A stretch of DNA of 64,000 bases, taken from Eutreptiella sp. 'Long Island Sound 2002' (lineage: Eukaryota; Euglenozoa; Euglenophyceae; Eutreptiales; Eutreptiaceae). The notes under the pieces are model-generated. The model saw nothing but the letters and a program-made list of their open reading frames with translations, did not search any database and had not been told where the DNA came from. The first letter of the stretch is position 1. The number at the start of each line of letters is the position of its first letter. Shown piece by piece: positions 28,302 through 40,200 of the stretch. The DNA lies in NCBI GenBank assembly GCA_964036045.1, contig OZ038385.1:55207419-55271418 (forward strand), written 5' to 3'. A program made the position numbers and the translations under genes.

Positions 28302-29279
28302 TCAGCGAACTCGCTGAGGTTCTTTCCCTGTGAACTCAGGCAAGTTCACCACGATCTTGGAGGTGGCAATGGCCTTAGCCTCCTGAGACCTGCGTCCCTC
28401 AGGGTGCCGGGTCTTCCTCTTCTTCTTTTTCTTCTGCCCACTTGAGTTCTCGGGATCCTCGGGGTCGTCGTTCTCCGGGGGCGAAGCAGAAGTCATCGAC
28501 GGCGGCTCATCATCGGAGGGGTCTCCGCCTAGGTCACTGGAGCCATAGGGCTCCACGTCCACCATTGCCCTCAGGGCTGTCAGCCCCAGCCGGTCCAGCT
28601 CGGCTCTCGTAGAATTCCCCACGTGGCTGTAGGGTGGCTGCGCCGTCCTCGGCACGAAAGGGCTTCTCGGTATCGCTGCAGGGGTCGGCATAGGTCGGCT
28701 CCTCAGGCTCCCCAGGATGTTTGTCAACCCTGCCACCAGGTGGTTAGCCTGTACTCGATTGGGTGACATTCCCACCGTGGTAGGTGACGCTTGGGGCGGA
28801 ATCGGGGGCTCCAGTTTAGCCCGAATCTCTTGAATGGGATCGACCACAAGTTCAGAGGTGGCTCCTCGGAGAGCCTCTTTTATCTCTGATCGCGTCAGGG
28901 ACCTGTTGGAGGATCTCCCCGATCCTCTACTCCTGCTCCCGCATGACTCAGGTCCTCTCCTCAGCCCACTCAGGGTTGCATACCGAGGAACATCCACATA
29001 GGCTCCCGTAGCGGGTAGAGGATAGTGATAGTCAGTCGCATACCATCGCGGCGCAGAACTGGAGGCCACCGGCTCACTGGTAGTAGTTGCCGCTGGAACC
29101 GCAGTGGTAGGTGGGTTCACACCATAGGCAGGGTAGGTGGGCATACCAGTAAAGCCTGTGCCCTCAGCCATAGGCGGGGTGGTTATGGGTGTGGATGCTG
29201 TAGCGGCTGTGTCTGGAGTTGGGAGTGTGGTGGTTGTAGGAGAGGGTGATGCGTGGAGGCCAGAGGCGCTTGGTGCGCC
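28302..29279 (-). CDS. Element B Gag: N-terminal part
   Basis: Pro/Ser/Thr-rich and probably disordered, with a short Arg/Ser-rich patch (GSRSRGSGRSSNRSLTR) at about residues 75-95 from 29171. It then has a conserved-looking segment leading into capsid (AKAIATSKIVVNLPEF). In-frame TAG at 29280 separates it from the first gag segment. The first ATG after the stop is at 29171. Confidence 0.7.
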   Translation of the reverse strand, partial: GAPSASGLHASPSPTTTTLPTPDTAATASTPITTPPMAEGTGFTGMPTYPAYGVNPPTTAVPAATTTSEPVASSSAPRWYATDYHYPLPATGAYVDVPRYATLSGLRRGPESCGSRSRGSGRSSNRSLTRSEIKEALRGATSELVVDPIQEIRAKLEPPIPPQASPTTVGMSPNRVQANHLVAGLTNILGSLRSRPMPTPAAIPRSPFVPRTAQPPYSHVGNSTRAELDRLGLTALRAMVDVEPYGSSDLGGDPSDDEPPSMTSASPPENDDPEDPENSSGQKKKKKRKTRHPEGRRSQEAKAIATSKIVVNLPEFTGKEPQRVR

Positions 29280-29579
29280 CTAGAAGGTCGACTCACTCGT
29301 CGGGTCGTGCCCATGGTCTACTCCTTCGTCTGCCCTGCTTTCTCCTGCATCCTTCTCTCTCTCCCTCTTTCTCTTCACAGGGTTTGTGTTCACCTCCTCG
29401 ACTGAGAGGGCCCGGAAGGCCGACTGAAGTCCCTCCAGCAAGTCATCAACCACGTCCACTGGCCCATGTAAGGGCACCGAAGGTACAGCGCTAGGTCCAG
29501 GTCCAGGTTCACCAGGTGCTGGCATTGCTGGTGCCTCAGGCGCCGTCCTCACGTCGGTATCCTCCTTCTTTGTGTCCAT
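29280..29579 (-). CDS. Element B Gag: first segment
   Basis: 100 codons from the first ATG downstream of the primer-binding site (MDTKKEDTDVRTAPEAP); acidic and disordered, with a predicted helix (VVDDLLEGLQSAFRALSVEEV). It ends at an in-frame TAG, after which the frame stays open through the rest of the gag N-terminus. Whether this is gag codon 1 or a leader peptide cannot be decided from sequence. Confidence 0.6.
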   Translation of the reverse strand: MDTKKEDTDVRTAPEAPAMPAPGEPGPGPSAVPSVPLHGPVDVVDDLLEGLQSAFRALSVEEVNTNPVKRKREREKDAGESRADEGVDHGHDPTSESTF

Positions 29580-29664
29580 CTTCGCCCTTCTTGCTTATAT
29601 ATGACAGATCTCGGCGCACTGGATGTACGGCACGGGGTTGCTGCTGGTAGGCAGAGACTGTCTG

Positions 29665-29676
29665 CCTCTGCTACCA
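29665..29676 (-). promoter_or_regulatory. Primer-binding site of element B (initiator tRNA-Met)
   Basis: Minus strand TGGTAGCAGAGG directly after the 5' LTR end; the first T overlaps the last LTR base. Confidence 0.85.
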
Positions 29677-30475
29677 GAACGTTTTATAGTGATTTCAACA
29701 CTGTGTTTTTGTTGTGCCTCTCCTGCTGCTTGCTGCTGGTGTAGGGTTCCTGCTGCTTGTTTTTGATGAGGAAACTGTTTTATTGTTGAAATACAACCAA
29801 TCCAGGATAACCCAAGCCAGAGGTAAGCAAGTAGAAGAGAATCAGGATCAAAGCATGAAGGGCTGCAGTCACAATGAGTTAGATAAATAAAACTATCAAC
29901 AATAGACCACAGCAATTAGCATACATTGCACCTCAGGATCAAATATTTTACATGTTCGAGAAAAGCTGATTGCAAAACTGCCCCAAGGGCTCACTCTCAT
30001 CCATAGTGCCATCTTGAGACTGTGAGATGTGCACTCTTTGTTTTTGGGTCCCATAGGTGCTGAGGTGGCATGGCTTGTGGCGCTGAGGTCACTGCCATGT
30101 CACATGGGATAATCCTACTTAGCTAGGCTGACTGGGTATTTAACCCAGGACCTCTCAAAAAGAGGTGCCCCAGCCCCCTAGCGTGCATACCACTAGGATA
30201 GCTAAGAATTCATGAGAAAACATCGATAAATTCATGGGCTCTGCCCTCAGTGTATCAGTGCCTCAGTACCCCAGGAAAAGATGTTCTAGTGCTTATAGCT
30301 TGGGGATAAAGGGGTCCACGCAACATCCTGATTTAGTGTTTGGTTCCATAGGACAAAATGTGTTATCACCCATTTTGGTTAGGCCAATACTAAGATAAAA
30401 ATGCATGAGTGTTTAGAGCACCTGTAATACAACTGAAGTATACCCTAAAGCATTGGAAAAGCACTTTTTCTGACT
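29677..30475 (-). repeat. 5' LTR of element B
   Basis: About 799 bp, partner of 16277-17068. The tRNA-like segment at about 30124-30204 has one change in its T-loop. Ends at the CGAGG target duplication (30476-30480). Confidence 0.92.
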
Positions 30476-31020
30476 CGAGGGCGAAGTCATAGCCCCCAAA
30501 CTTAGGCATCTCCGTGTAGTCCACGTAGAGAACAGTGTTAGCACAGTGAGGGATGGGCAGGGTCGAGTAGAGACCCCTGTCTCTGATGTCTCCAGGGTTG
30601 AAGGATGTACACAGGCACTTGTCCACGATATGCTGGAGGGTCTTTCGCAGTTGGTCGTCAGTCCACGTAGTGTGGAACCACTGCTTGAATACCCTCAGAG
30701 TACGGTCAGCACCCACATGACCGCTGGACTCATGGGTCCACTTCAGCAGCGTTCGGACTCTGTCACTGGGTACCACGATGCGGTCCTCGTGCCAGAGGTA
30801 GCTCTTGTCCCTCTTCCAATGTTCTTGGTTGACTAGGAGGGGTTCAAGGCGTTTCTCCAGGCGCTTGTAGATATCCCTGAACTCCTTCAGGTACTCCGCT
30901 TGTTGGAGTCCATCTAGGGGGCGTATCATGGTCATGTTGAGGTCCAAGTGTATGTCCATACGGCGGAACGCCTCCTTAGCAAGCCCTTCAGACCGGGCAC
31001 CAATCAGAGCTCGAAGTTGT
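30476..31020 (-). pseudogene. B-old integrase N-terminal part
   Basis: Zinc region HESSGHVGADR and start of the catalytic core (VLYVDYTEMPKFGGYDFAL), ending at the element B insertion. It is shifted by one frame relative to the RT/RNase H segment near 31015 (ISRNNFEL / LRALIGARSEGLAKEAF). The reading frame appears to run into element B LTR sequence, which is not part of the protein. Confidence 0.85.
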
Positions 31021-32362
31021 TGCGGCTGATGTAGTCTGCACATTCGTTCTTCACTCCCTGGATATGGTGTACCGTCAGCCGTAGTTGGCTGAGGTAGGTC
31101 CACCAGTGCCGTAGCTTGGCCTTCTCAGGTGGGGGGCCCTTCTGGAAAGTGCGGACCGGTTCGTGGTCGCACAGCCAGACCACAGGGTTACTCCGCAACA
31201 GTCGTGCCTGAGAGGATAGCACCAGCATTCCCGCGAGCAATTCCTGCTCATAGGTGGAATAGTTCCCCCTGGCCTGGTTCCATTTCCAGTTCCAATGGCC
31301 CAGGGGTACTAGGACCCACTTGTCGTCAGGGTAGCTGTGCTTGAGGGTTCCATCTCGGTTGAGACCTTCCGTCCCCCATTGGGAAATAGCCGAGTGGAAC
31401 TCCTCCTTCTCTAGCGCTTGCCATTGGAACAACGTTCCACCACCGCCCACATTGCTGGCGTCGGTCACCAGGAGAATCTCACCCTTTGCTCTAGGCACGC
31501 CCAAGCACTTAGCGTTGACCACCTTGTTTTTGAGCTCGTCAAACGCTTGTTGCTCTTGTGGGCCCCAGCGCCAAGTAGTACTCTTCTTGATCAGGTCCAT
31601 CAGAATGGCGCTGGTGTAGGTGAAGTTTTTGATATGGCGGCGATAGAAGTTGCACGCCCCAATGAAACTGCGTACATCATGGAATTCCTTCTTGGGGTCT
31701 TCATGTCGTACCTTAGCGTCCATCAGGGGTTTGGCTTTAGAGGCCGCTGGGGTCCAACACCCATAGCCAACGTCAAACCCCAAGTACTGCATGGTCTCCT
31801 GCATGAACTCACACTTCTCCAGCTTGAGTCGTGTGTGGTTCTCGTGGCAGACCGCAATAAACTTATCCAAGAGGATTAGGTGATTATCCTGGGTATTGGT
31901 CCCGAGGCATACATCATCGATGTGCGCCTCCATCTGGGCCCCACGGGATATGAGTTCCTGCACCTTGGGTCTTCGTCGTAGGATGGACAAGATCTTGTTC
32001 ATCAGCTCTTGGAATAGAGCGGGTGTGTTGGCCACGCAAAAAGGCATGACCTTCCACTTGAACACCCTCCCCTGAGGGGTGATGAAGGCTGGTAGCTCCT
32101 GAGCGTTGGGCGTCAGGTCCACCTGCCAGAATCCGCTCCTCTTGTCCATCTTGGTCTTGTAGCGACAGGAGGCTATCTTCTCAAGGGTAGACTGCATATT
32201 AGGAATGGACCCTGAGTGGTTCAGCGTTTTCTTGTTCAGCTCTCCGTAGTCCACTACCAGCCGTTTCGCTGTAGACCCAGCTTTTACCACCAGGAAACAG
32301 GGGCTGCAGTGTTGGGGGTAGTCCCCGTCCTTGTACTCCAGGACTAGGCCAGCGTCGATACA
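31004..32362 (-). pseudogene. B-old RT and RNase H
   Basis: RT with VVDYGELN, GFWQVDLT and the H-I-D-D box; RNase H with VTDASNVGG (catalytic Asp kept, unlike element B), STYEQELL and WLCDHEPV. Open from the shared TAA at 32363 to the indel near 31010. Confidence 0.88.
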
Positions 32363-32641
32363 TTATTGTATCTGTCGCTCCATCTCGTTGGCCTGCTCTT
32401 TAGGAGCCGGATAGGGTCTCCTCCGGATCTTGTGACCCACGAACTCGGGTTTCAGCTTGAGGTCCATCTGTACCAGCTTGTCACATGAGGCTAGGGGTGG
32501 TAGTTCCCCGAACACCTCCAGATAGGTCCTTATAAGCGTCTGCACCCGCGGGTCCAATAGCTTGATCTTGTCCTCCATGTCCTCGTCAGGGTGTAAGTTG
32601 CTTGCCCCCTGAGTAATAGAAGCCGGGAGGTGATCCTCCAC
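32363..32641 (-). pseudogene. B-old segment between Dam-like domain and RT
   Basis: 92 codons bounded by the same TAG and TAA as in element B at 24223 and 23944; nearly identical protein (IRRRPYPAPKEQANEMERQ). Confidence 0.85.
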
Positions 32642-32644
32642 CTA

Positions 32645-34352
32645 CTCTTCGCCCTTGGTAGTATCGTTCAACCCTTGGTAGGCGTATAGTAGGTCTCGTT
32701 GAACCATCTCCGGTGGAGGATGGCAACACAGGCACGCTCGAGGGGGTTCACATACACATTCCTCCGAGAGGTCGTCCTCCTCTGGGATTCCTCACATGGG
32801 CACCCCGCACGCTCTTCATGAGCTTAAGATCTACCTCCCTTTGCCAGGTGGTGATCTTCTGTTCGAGGTCCTCCTTCAGTTGGGATAGATCTCCCATACG
32901 TCCTTGCTTCAGTGACCATGAGCTGCGGGTAGGCTTAGCGTAGCATAGCTTTTTCGCCACCAACCTCATCTTTGAGTCCACGTACTCGCTTAGCCTGGAT
33001 CGGGGGTCCAGCTCTTCGTCCACGGGGTCTTCCACCCTCATGGAGAGTAGGGGTTTCAGTGGGGCGACGTACTCGGCATTCTCCACTTCCTCCACGCATG
33101 TCTGCACGAAGAAGGCGTCATGCTCAGTTTCGCCATCTGAGTGGATAGAGCTGGGGAGCTCGGATAGTCCACACTCAGAGACTCCATCAGGAACAGGTAC
33201 ATGGCAAGGAGAGTTGGGAGCATTGGTGTTAGTCACGACGTATTCATCTCCCCCTGGTATAGTTTCCATAGCATCTTGAGGCCGTAGTCGATCCTTCAAG
33301 TCACCCAGGGTGAGTCCATCGCTCTCTTGTTGTATAGCCTGGACAAGAGTTGAGTCCAGGTCGTCCCAGGGATGAGAGGTAAGACCCCCATCCACCACGC
33401 TGAGCATATTTCCCCATCCGGGTTTCTCGATGGGCGTCCTATGCCCCAGAGGCACGTAGATGGCCTCATCAGGTAACCGAACAGAGCTGATAGTCAGCCT
33501 GTCCAGGAGGGTTCGCCAGTACTCGTTGCCCCCATGGGCTCCCCAATCGGGGGAACACAGGACCATACGGGAACGTTCCAGGGCCACTTTGGTCAAGACC
33601 TTCTCCAGTTCACTGAACCTGGGGTTCCTGTAGGCCATCCCGAAAGAGGGCCAGTAAAATTTGTAGCTGCAGTTTTTCCCCTTGCTGCAGTAAAGGTCCA
33701 AGACATGTTGCTTGTCGCTGGCGAACAACTCCACGCTCAGGTCTTCTCTGGAGTAACCCAACTCCTTCAGACCTTGGTCTAGGACTTCCCCCATTAGTTG
33801 ATAGTCCTCAGTTCTTGAGGCCGCCATCATGTTCGAGGGCTCCTCCTTCGATACCCTCAGGTAGCCCGAGGTATACTCCGACTGCTCCAGTGGCACGGAC
33901 TCTCTGCCCTCGCCGTGGTCCACATAGAGGAGGTAGGGCGCTTGCAGCGTCAGGGATTGTATCTGGGAGTGCTGCACGAAGAAGTCAGTCCCCAGTACAA
34001 AGTCGAAGGCCTCTGTGTCCATCACATAGAACCGATGGGCGATAGTTGGGGAGCCCATTGGTACCTCCACTTCACAGTCCCCGCAGCTGTGCACCACATG
34101 TCCGTCCCCCATTCGTATAGCCCCGGTGGTCATGGTGTTCTTCAGGCTGCCACAAGGTAAAAGTTTCTTGGCCACTATAGATATGGTGGCTCCAGTATCC
34201 AGTACCCCCAGGTATTCACGTCCCCCTAGTCGGATACATGCCCAGAACACCATGTCCAGGGCCCCACCGGAGCGTCCCCACCCGGACTCCGCGGGACAGG
34301 TCACCTCCACCCCCTTGTTCCGCAATTTGCGGGCCATCCTCATGAAATGGCG
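32645..34352 (-). pseudogene. B-old protease and Dam-like domain
   Basis: Gag runs into protease here without a stop: NKGVEVTCPAES then GWGRSGGALD, GVLDTGATISIVAK. Dam-like part: VELFASDKQHVL, RNPRF, RMVLCSPDWG. Uninterrupted by the 1-kb insert seen in element B. A one-base insertion near 32788 shifts the last 35 codons. Upstream, a TGA at 34353-34355 cuts the link to the nucleocapsid part, where element B has AGA. Confidence 0.85.
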
Positions 34353-34875
34353 TCACTTCTTGGCGTTGCCGTCATCATCACCTTCATGCTCACCCTTGGC
34401 CCCTTGCTCTCGCTGGGCCTGAGTTTGCGAGCATGTGGTAGGACCAGACTGCCCTCCAGAGGGTTCGGAGTTCACCCCTGGATTAGGGTTGGGGTTGCCT
34501 CCTTTCTTGTCCGGGTTCTTATTGTCCGTGTTGGGCTGGCGGTTAGCGCCTCCTCCTGGTCCACCTAGGCTCTTTTCTTGTCCTTTTCCACGTCCTTTCA
34601 ACTTGCCCTTGCCGGCGTCGTTGCCGTTGCTCTTGCCACCGCCCTTGCCAGAGCCTTTGCCAGGATCCTTGCCCTTCAGCTTCGCCGACAGGCGCTGCTT
34701 GTGGTAGCACTCATCCTCGTAGTGCTTCCTCTTCCCACAGAAGGCACAGGTGATAGTACACCTGTAGTGATCCGGCAGCTTAGGCCTGGCGCCGGTGTTG
34801 GTCTCCTGCCTCTTCCCTTGGACTACAAAGCAGTCTCGCTGCTCGCAGTCGGGGGCGTGTTGCAGGTGGCCATGC
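34353..34875 (-). pseudogene. B-old gag nucleocapsid fragment
   Basis: Contains the knuckle CAFCGKRKHYEDEC and the basic low-complexity tail. Reads CEQRDCFVV where element B has a stop. Homology stops at about 34875; the open frame beyond that is antisense to D' integrase. Confidence 0.85.
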
Positions 34876-34882
34876 TCTCCAT

Positions 34883-35980
34883 GCCCGAAGTTCACATAGG
34901 CAAGGAGACCTTTGACTGTGTGGTCCTTTGTGTGGACCGCCACAGCAGCTACGTAGTAGCCGTTCCGACACGCAAAAGGGGGTTGCTTGCCAAGGAAGTG
35001 GCAGTCATGATGATTCGTCATTGGCTGACCGTCTTCGACATCCCCCGCACCATTTGCAGTGACCGAGGGCCCCAGTTTACTGGTGGCTGGTTCAAGGCCA
35101 TGTGTTCCCTCATGGGAATACGTCATGCCAAGAGCGTTGCCTGTCTCAGCCGGTCCAACGGCCGGGCTGAAGTGGCTGGAGGACAGCTGTTCGAGAAGCT
35201 ACGCAAGATTCACATCACCAACCCACGTCGGAACTGGTTTGAGGAGATGTGGCCTGCTCTGAAGGCCCATCATGACACCCCCACTCCGGGTGGATTGTCC
35301 CCTCACCAGATTTTGTTCGGCAGGGACCCCCCGGGTCGGGGACTTCCCTTGTCGGGTGATGGTATGGCCATGGACGCCAAGGAGTTCTTTGCGCGGCAGG
35401 AGGCAACAGCGCGGGACATCCGCCAGCAGCTCGAGAAGGAGCATGCTGAGCGTCAGAAGTGCACCCTGAGCTCGACAGCGCAAAAGTTCAGGGTGGGAGA
35501 CCCGGTATGGGTGATCAGACCCCGCCCTATGGGCACCCACCGCACCAAAACCTGGTTCACACCCGGAGAGGTGGTCCGCAGGATTGGTGAGGACACCTAC
35601 CGCATCAAGGTGGGTCACGGACAGTTCCGGGAGCGCCACGAGAGTCAACTCCGTGTGCGGGAATCCGATCTTCGTGGCCAACATGTGTCCCTGGACTACG
35701 CCGCACATGAGGCTGATTCGGACGACGACTATGCTGAGCAGGACGACTATACCGTCCAGAAGATCCTGGCCCAGCGTCCGAACGCCTCAGCACCCGGAGG
35801 CCTGGAGTTCAAGGTTCGTTGGAAGGCTATGGGCCGTCCCACAGCACCTGGGAACCCGTCTCCTCGTTCGTGCCGCGGATTAACACGCCCTTCATGGACT
35901 ACATCCGCAAGCACAAGACCAAGCTCCATGTCTCGGACTTGGCAGCACTCACCTGGGCGATTGCAGCCAGAGGCCCCTGA
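34883..35980 (+). pseudogene. D' integrase core and chromodomain, frameshifted
   Basis: Begins in the integrase core just after the first catalytic Asp region (PEVHIGKETFDCVVLCVDRHS); has CSDRGPQFTGG and the Glu in GRAEVAG. C-terminal domain: FRVGDPVWVIRPRP. The chromodomain starts YTVQKILAQRP and reaches FKVRW, where a one-base deletion near 35823 shifts frame; the rest (codons to the TGA at 35978) matches element D in another frame. Confidence 0.88.
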
Positions 35981-37266
35981 TCACCGCCCTGAGCTCTCCC
36001 CTGGTGAGCATCACTTGTCTTTCCAGTGTGATTCGGAATCCACGCTCCATGCCCCCTGCTGAATTCGTTGGAAATCAGGGCGGATGGCACCCCTTCATTA
36101 TCCCAGATTGAGGCCTTAAGGCCCATACGACGTTGCGCAACGGATGCCGCTGTCATCGGCATTGCAATTTTTGGGTGTGTGGTCTGGTCCCATGGCACTT
36201 GCGAAATCCAGACCAGTCTATGTGTGTCTGCAGACTACATATGGCCTGAACTCAGGCGTTTTTCTGTCAACCCCCTCTGCATATGCCCTATCCTGACCGG
36301 GGCGTGGTTTGGCGCTCTGTCCGGAGTGTGTTTACACGCCTATTTACCCGTTTATTGCTTATTTTTCTGTTCTCCAGGATATGTGCATCTGTATGTTGAG
36401 TGTTAATGGCCCATCGCTGAGGAATGGACAGTTTTTTTCCCCCGAGGGGACGCGAATCGAAGTACGAAGGCGCCCTGAGTCGCCGTGTACATGTTCTTAC
36501 ATAAGGTCCAGCCTGGACCAGTACCTAAGTACAGATTGTCACGTGTGTGTGCCCGTGATACCGTGTGCCCTAGTGGCTGTGGTGTGCTGAGATCCTGATG
36601 GCGCCAGGCGGGAAGCCCAGTTGCCTGACTACACTCCCAGCGGTCCGCCACTGTCAGTCCCAGTGTGAGCCTACCGACTCGCAGACGCACTTGCAGTCGG
36701 GTGGCGACCTCCGGTGCTCTGACCTCGGTCAGTCTGCCTGGAAAACTGGTGGTTTGAGGAGTCCACGCCTCCGCCCAGACTGCATGGGGACTCCCCCATG
36801 CATGGCCTTCATGGTAATGGGGCGAGGGAAAAGACGGCCTTGATGCCCGATCCCTTATGGAGGAGCTTGTGCGGCTTTACCACTCTGGACTCGCGTCGTG
36901 GCTATGGACATGGTGCGCCAATGGGAAGACCCGTGGGGACTCTCCCCCAGCCTGCGGCCTTGGGAAGCCTGGGGTAGCCTGATCGATCTTTGTGGTCGCT
37001 TTCGACCCGTGGGACCACCTCGGTTGTCGTGCGACGCCTATGTTGGCCGTGTATGCCACTACCACTGTGGTGGTGACCGTCACAGCCGGCACCCGGTGCG
37101 CCTGGTATGGGTTAACAGGTCCTTTGGATGCCGAACAATCGCCACCAGGACCTGGCACTTGATACTTGATACTATACTAGTGGTTACTAACAACTACAGC
37201 ACCGTACCTGTCTTACTTTTGCATTGTAATGTGCAACCTAACCCGCGAATCGGCCTGAAGGGGGAA
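35981..37266. other. 3' noncoding DNA of D' with a 620-bp insert
   Basis: Homologous to 48545-47786 of element D. An extra block at about 36536-37155 is absent from D, where ...CCTAAGTACAGATT joins CTGATACTTGATAC directly. The extra block has no recognised ends or genes. Bases 37257-37266 (GAAGGGGGAA) form the polypurine tract. Confidence 0.7.
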
Positions 37267-40200
37267 TGTGACCCCCCCTTCAGGGGATGGTCCTGGGTAC
37301 CCGCTGCCATGCTTGGCTGTTGTCGAGCCCTTCCCAGGGTTTGCTCTAAGGAGGGGGCCGAAGCGGTACCCAGAACCTACGGCCCATGGCCCCGAGGGCT
37401 GTGAGCCGTCACACCCGTGCGGAAGCCGTTGACACCGGCTGTCAGCGGGATATCCCTGTCCGCTAATCCGCGAGATCTGGAATCTGATCCGTAACCATTC
37501 AATCGATGTAGAATTACCACAATTTTATTGTCTTGGTCGATTTTCGGTTAGAAACCGGTGAAATACCCGATTTCTACCGCGATTTCTAATTGTCGCGAAA
37601 TCGCCGCCTGTTGTCGCCTGTTCACGCGCTTTCGTCGCTTCTCCGTGGCGAGTTTTGTGAGGGACTTTTCTCCAGTACCTTTGAGGTTCTAAAGGATCTG
37701 AAGGGCTGGATCTAGAGGGTTTTTCTTGTACTTTCATCTGGTGTGTTCACCAGAATTTTTCGCCGTTGCGTCTGAGAGAAAATCAGCGCGCAAGCTTTTC
37801 CGTCGATCGGGCGAACTCATGGTTCTCAAGGACCATGAGTTCGGACGGAACCCTACATTCCCCCCCTATGCCTTTCATCCATGCCCCTTTCACGTGGGCA
37901 TATTACTTTGTATAGGGAAGCGGGCAATAGGGATCTTTTAGGCAGCATATGGGTGTTGTAAACCCAGGTTATTTGCGTGCACAAACGCTAACTTTGTGGC
38001 CTTGTGAGCATGCACGTTAATAACCGAACACAATGCTCACAAGACCAAAAGCCCTAGGCCATTTTCGTTTTTTGAGCCAACTCAACGATGGCTCCACGCA
38101 ATTCAATGCGTACCAAAACTCATTTTGTGAAAAAGGGAAAATTTTGGTCGAAAATTAGGCCAAAATGGCCCATCTCCCGAGGCTCGTACTCGAAGCCTAT
38201 GGGGAGTTGAGCCGTGAAACAAGGCAATATGTAAAGTAGAGACCACGAAGGACATCGTGAATGGCTTGGTGGATTTTTGCAACCTTGTCTTCTATTTTAT
38301 ATAATGTCGCCTTGTGAGCACGCGTGCCAAACTGCCTCTTTGCACACGCGCTCATATGCAAACACTAATGACATGAGTGGGCGGAGACAATCTAACCATA
38401 GTGTGCATATTTGGAGGCACCTACTATGGGCCTACCCCAAAAATGTTTACTCATATTTTTGCTCCTCAATGTCCCAAAGATATGTACATGCCAATATCGC
38501 CGATATATGCACTCTTTCCCATAAATAGTGTGCTTCAAGAATTGTGGTGTTAAAAATGCTTCCATTATGCTTTGAACCCCAACCCTTGTTGCAAAAGGGA
38601 AGCAAAGCTTCGGTTTGCATCCATGCAAAAGCCCGAGGCTCATATCTCTTGTGATACGGGGGATACAATTTTTCGACTGACTACCTTTGGGTGAATTTTG
38701 GCCGTTTTGCCCAGAATGGCCACAAACCCAGTCTCCCCCTTAATGTTCGGCCCGAGGTTGGGTGCGCCACTTGACCAAGGGTAAGGGCGATTCGGAGAGG
38801 GCACATAAGCCCGCATCGAATGGGGTGTTTCCCCATGTGGCCTCTCCTCTTGAAGGGAGAGTTGTGAGTCACCCAATTTGGGGTATGTTGCCATTCTGCC
38901 CCATTTGTGTGTCACTTTCCTTCAATGGGGAAAATAGCTAGAGGCGACCATGAGGGTTGGCAAGTGGCATATATTGGGATCTAAGTCCCATGTGTCTATA
39001 GCATCTTTGGTTGGAAGGATCCTCGCCGTGGTCATGGAGATATGGAATCATGAGTGCGGGCCATTTTGGCCAAATTTCGCTGTTTTTGCCATTGTATGCC
39101 ATATTGGAACTACCATACCTCCATGGGGCAAGGGACAGAGCCAGGAAGGAAGTGCAATTATTGTAGCATATGATCAAGGATTGAACACTCTTGAGTTTCG
39201 TGTTTGCTCCTCCGCTTCATCCGGAGTTATTCAACTTTTGGTGCGATCCATGATCCCCCCCTTTGCACCGCATGTTGCTTTCTGCCCCATCCGTGTGTTC
39301 ATCCCCTCGGTGAACAGTAAGCAGCCAGTGTGACAGCAAGCCATAACCCAGAACATGGGACCAAAGGGGATATCAAGGGTCGTGAATCAAGGCTTGGCGC
39401 GACAAAAACGCTAAGGTTTCCTACCCTGGACGGTCGCCCGAGACTGCCGATTTTGCCATTTTGGCATTTGTGGACCCAGTTTGGATCATCACCACGCCAA
39501 GGGCCAGGAGGATCCTTGAGAGCCAAGTACATGTGAGTCTCTCTTGGAGTCCCAGTAAATTGCATATGGAATGGCAGATCCGATCTCCAAGCCGGCGTCG
39601 AGATGTACCATTGGGGATACCCCCGATTTTGGCTCATTTTGAGCAGCCAAAATGACCCCCTTTTGGGACCCCAATTTCAACCCCCCGTGTGGTCAATTGG
39701 CGGCCCCATATCTCTATGCCTATGAGGAGCCCGGACCTAATTACAAGTCTTGCACTTAGCCATAGGTCCTGGGTCGTGCCTCCTATCCTGTGTGCCATTG
39801 GCCTTGCCCTGGCCGAGCGAGCCACCCGTGGGAATGACTCCAATTTTGGTGACTTTGGCATCATGACCCCACATGGCAAAAGCGTGGCGCCCTGATGCCA
39901 GGGATTCAGAGGGATCCAGGTTGGGTGAGGACTCCAGGGAGTTTGTACTTGAGGGTCATAGAGTCAGTTGCCTTGTCCCTACCTCTGGATGGTCCGGACG
40001 AGGGGTCAATTTTGGAGTTTTTCGAGCTAATATCAGTTTGGGCTGAAACAGCCCATCTTCAGCTACCAACTCCTAGAGGATAACGGCCGGGCCTTATCTC
40101 TGGCTCAGAGGGGAGTTGGGACCTGCCATTAAGGGAGCATGGGGAGCCACTGTTGGCTGGTCTTGGAGCTCCTTGGTTCCCAGGAACTCGCCTGTGGCTG

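Larger units (their letters stand above)
16277..30475 (-). mobile_element. Complete B-family LTR retrotransposon (14.2 kb)
   Basis: Bounded by two LTRs (16277-17068 and 29677-30475) and a 5-bp target duplication. The 5' LTR is at the right. Order: LTR, primer-binding site (29676-29665), gag (29579-27089), protease with a 1-kb insertion, Dam-like domain, RT, RNase H, integrase, chromodomain (ends 20923), 3.8 kb of 3' noncoding DNA including DNA transposon G, polypurine tract (17076-17069), LTR. The LTRs differ by several percent by eye, so it is not a very recent insertion. Several stops and frameshifts interrupt the coding region. The LTR ends are AGT...TCT on the minus strand, not the usual TG...CA. 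Confidence 0.92.
30476..34875 (-). mobile_element. Old B-family element (B-old), 5' part
   Basis: Resumes the element interrupted at 16276. It reads integrase N-terminus, RNase H, RT, Dam-like domain, protease and nucleocapsid, collinear with element B. It stops abruptly at 34875 in gag, where a piece of D-family integrase in the opposite orientation begins. Its gag N-terminus and 5' LTR are missing. Confidence 0.88.
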
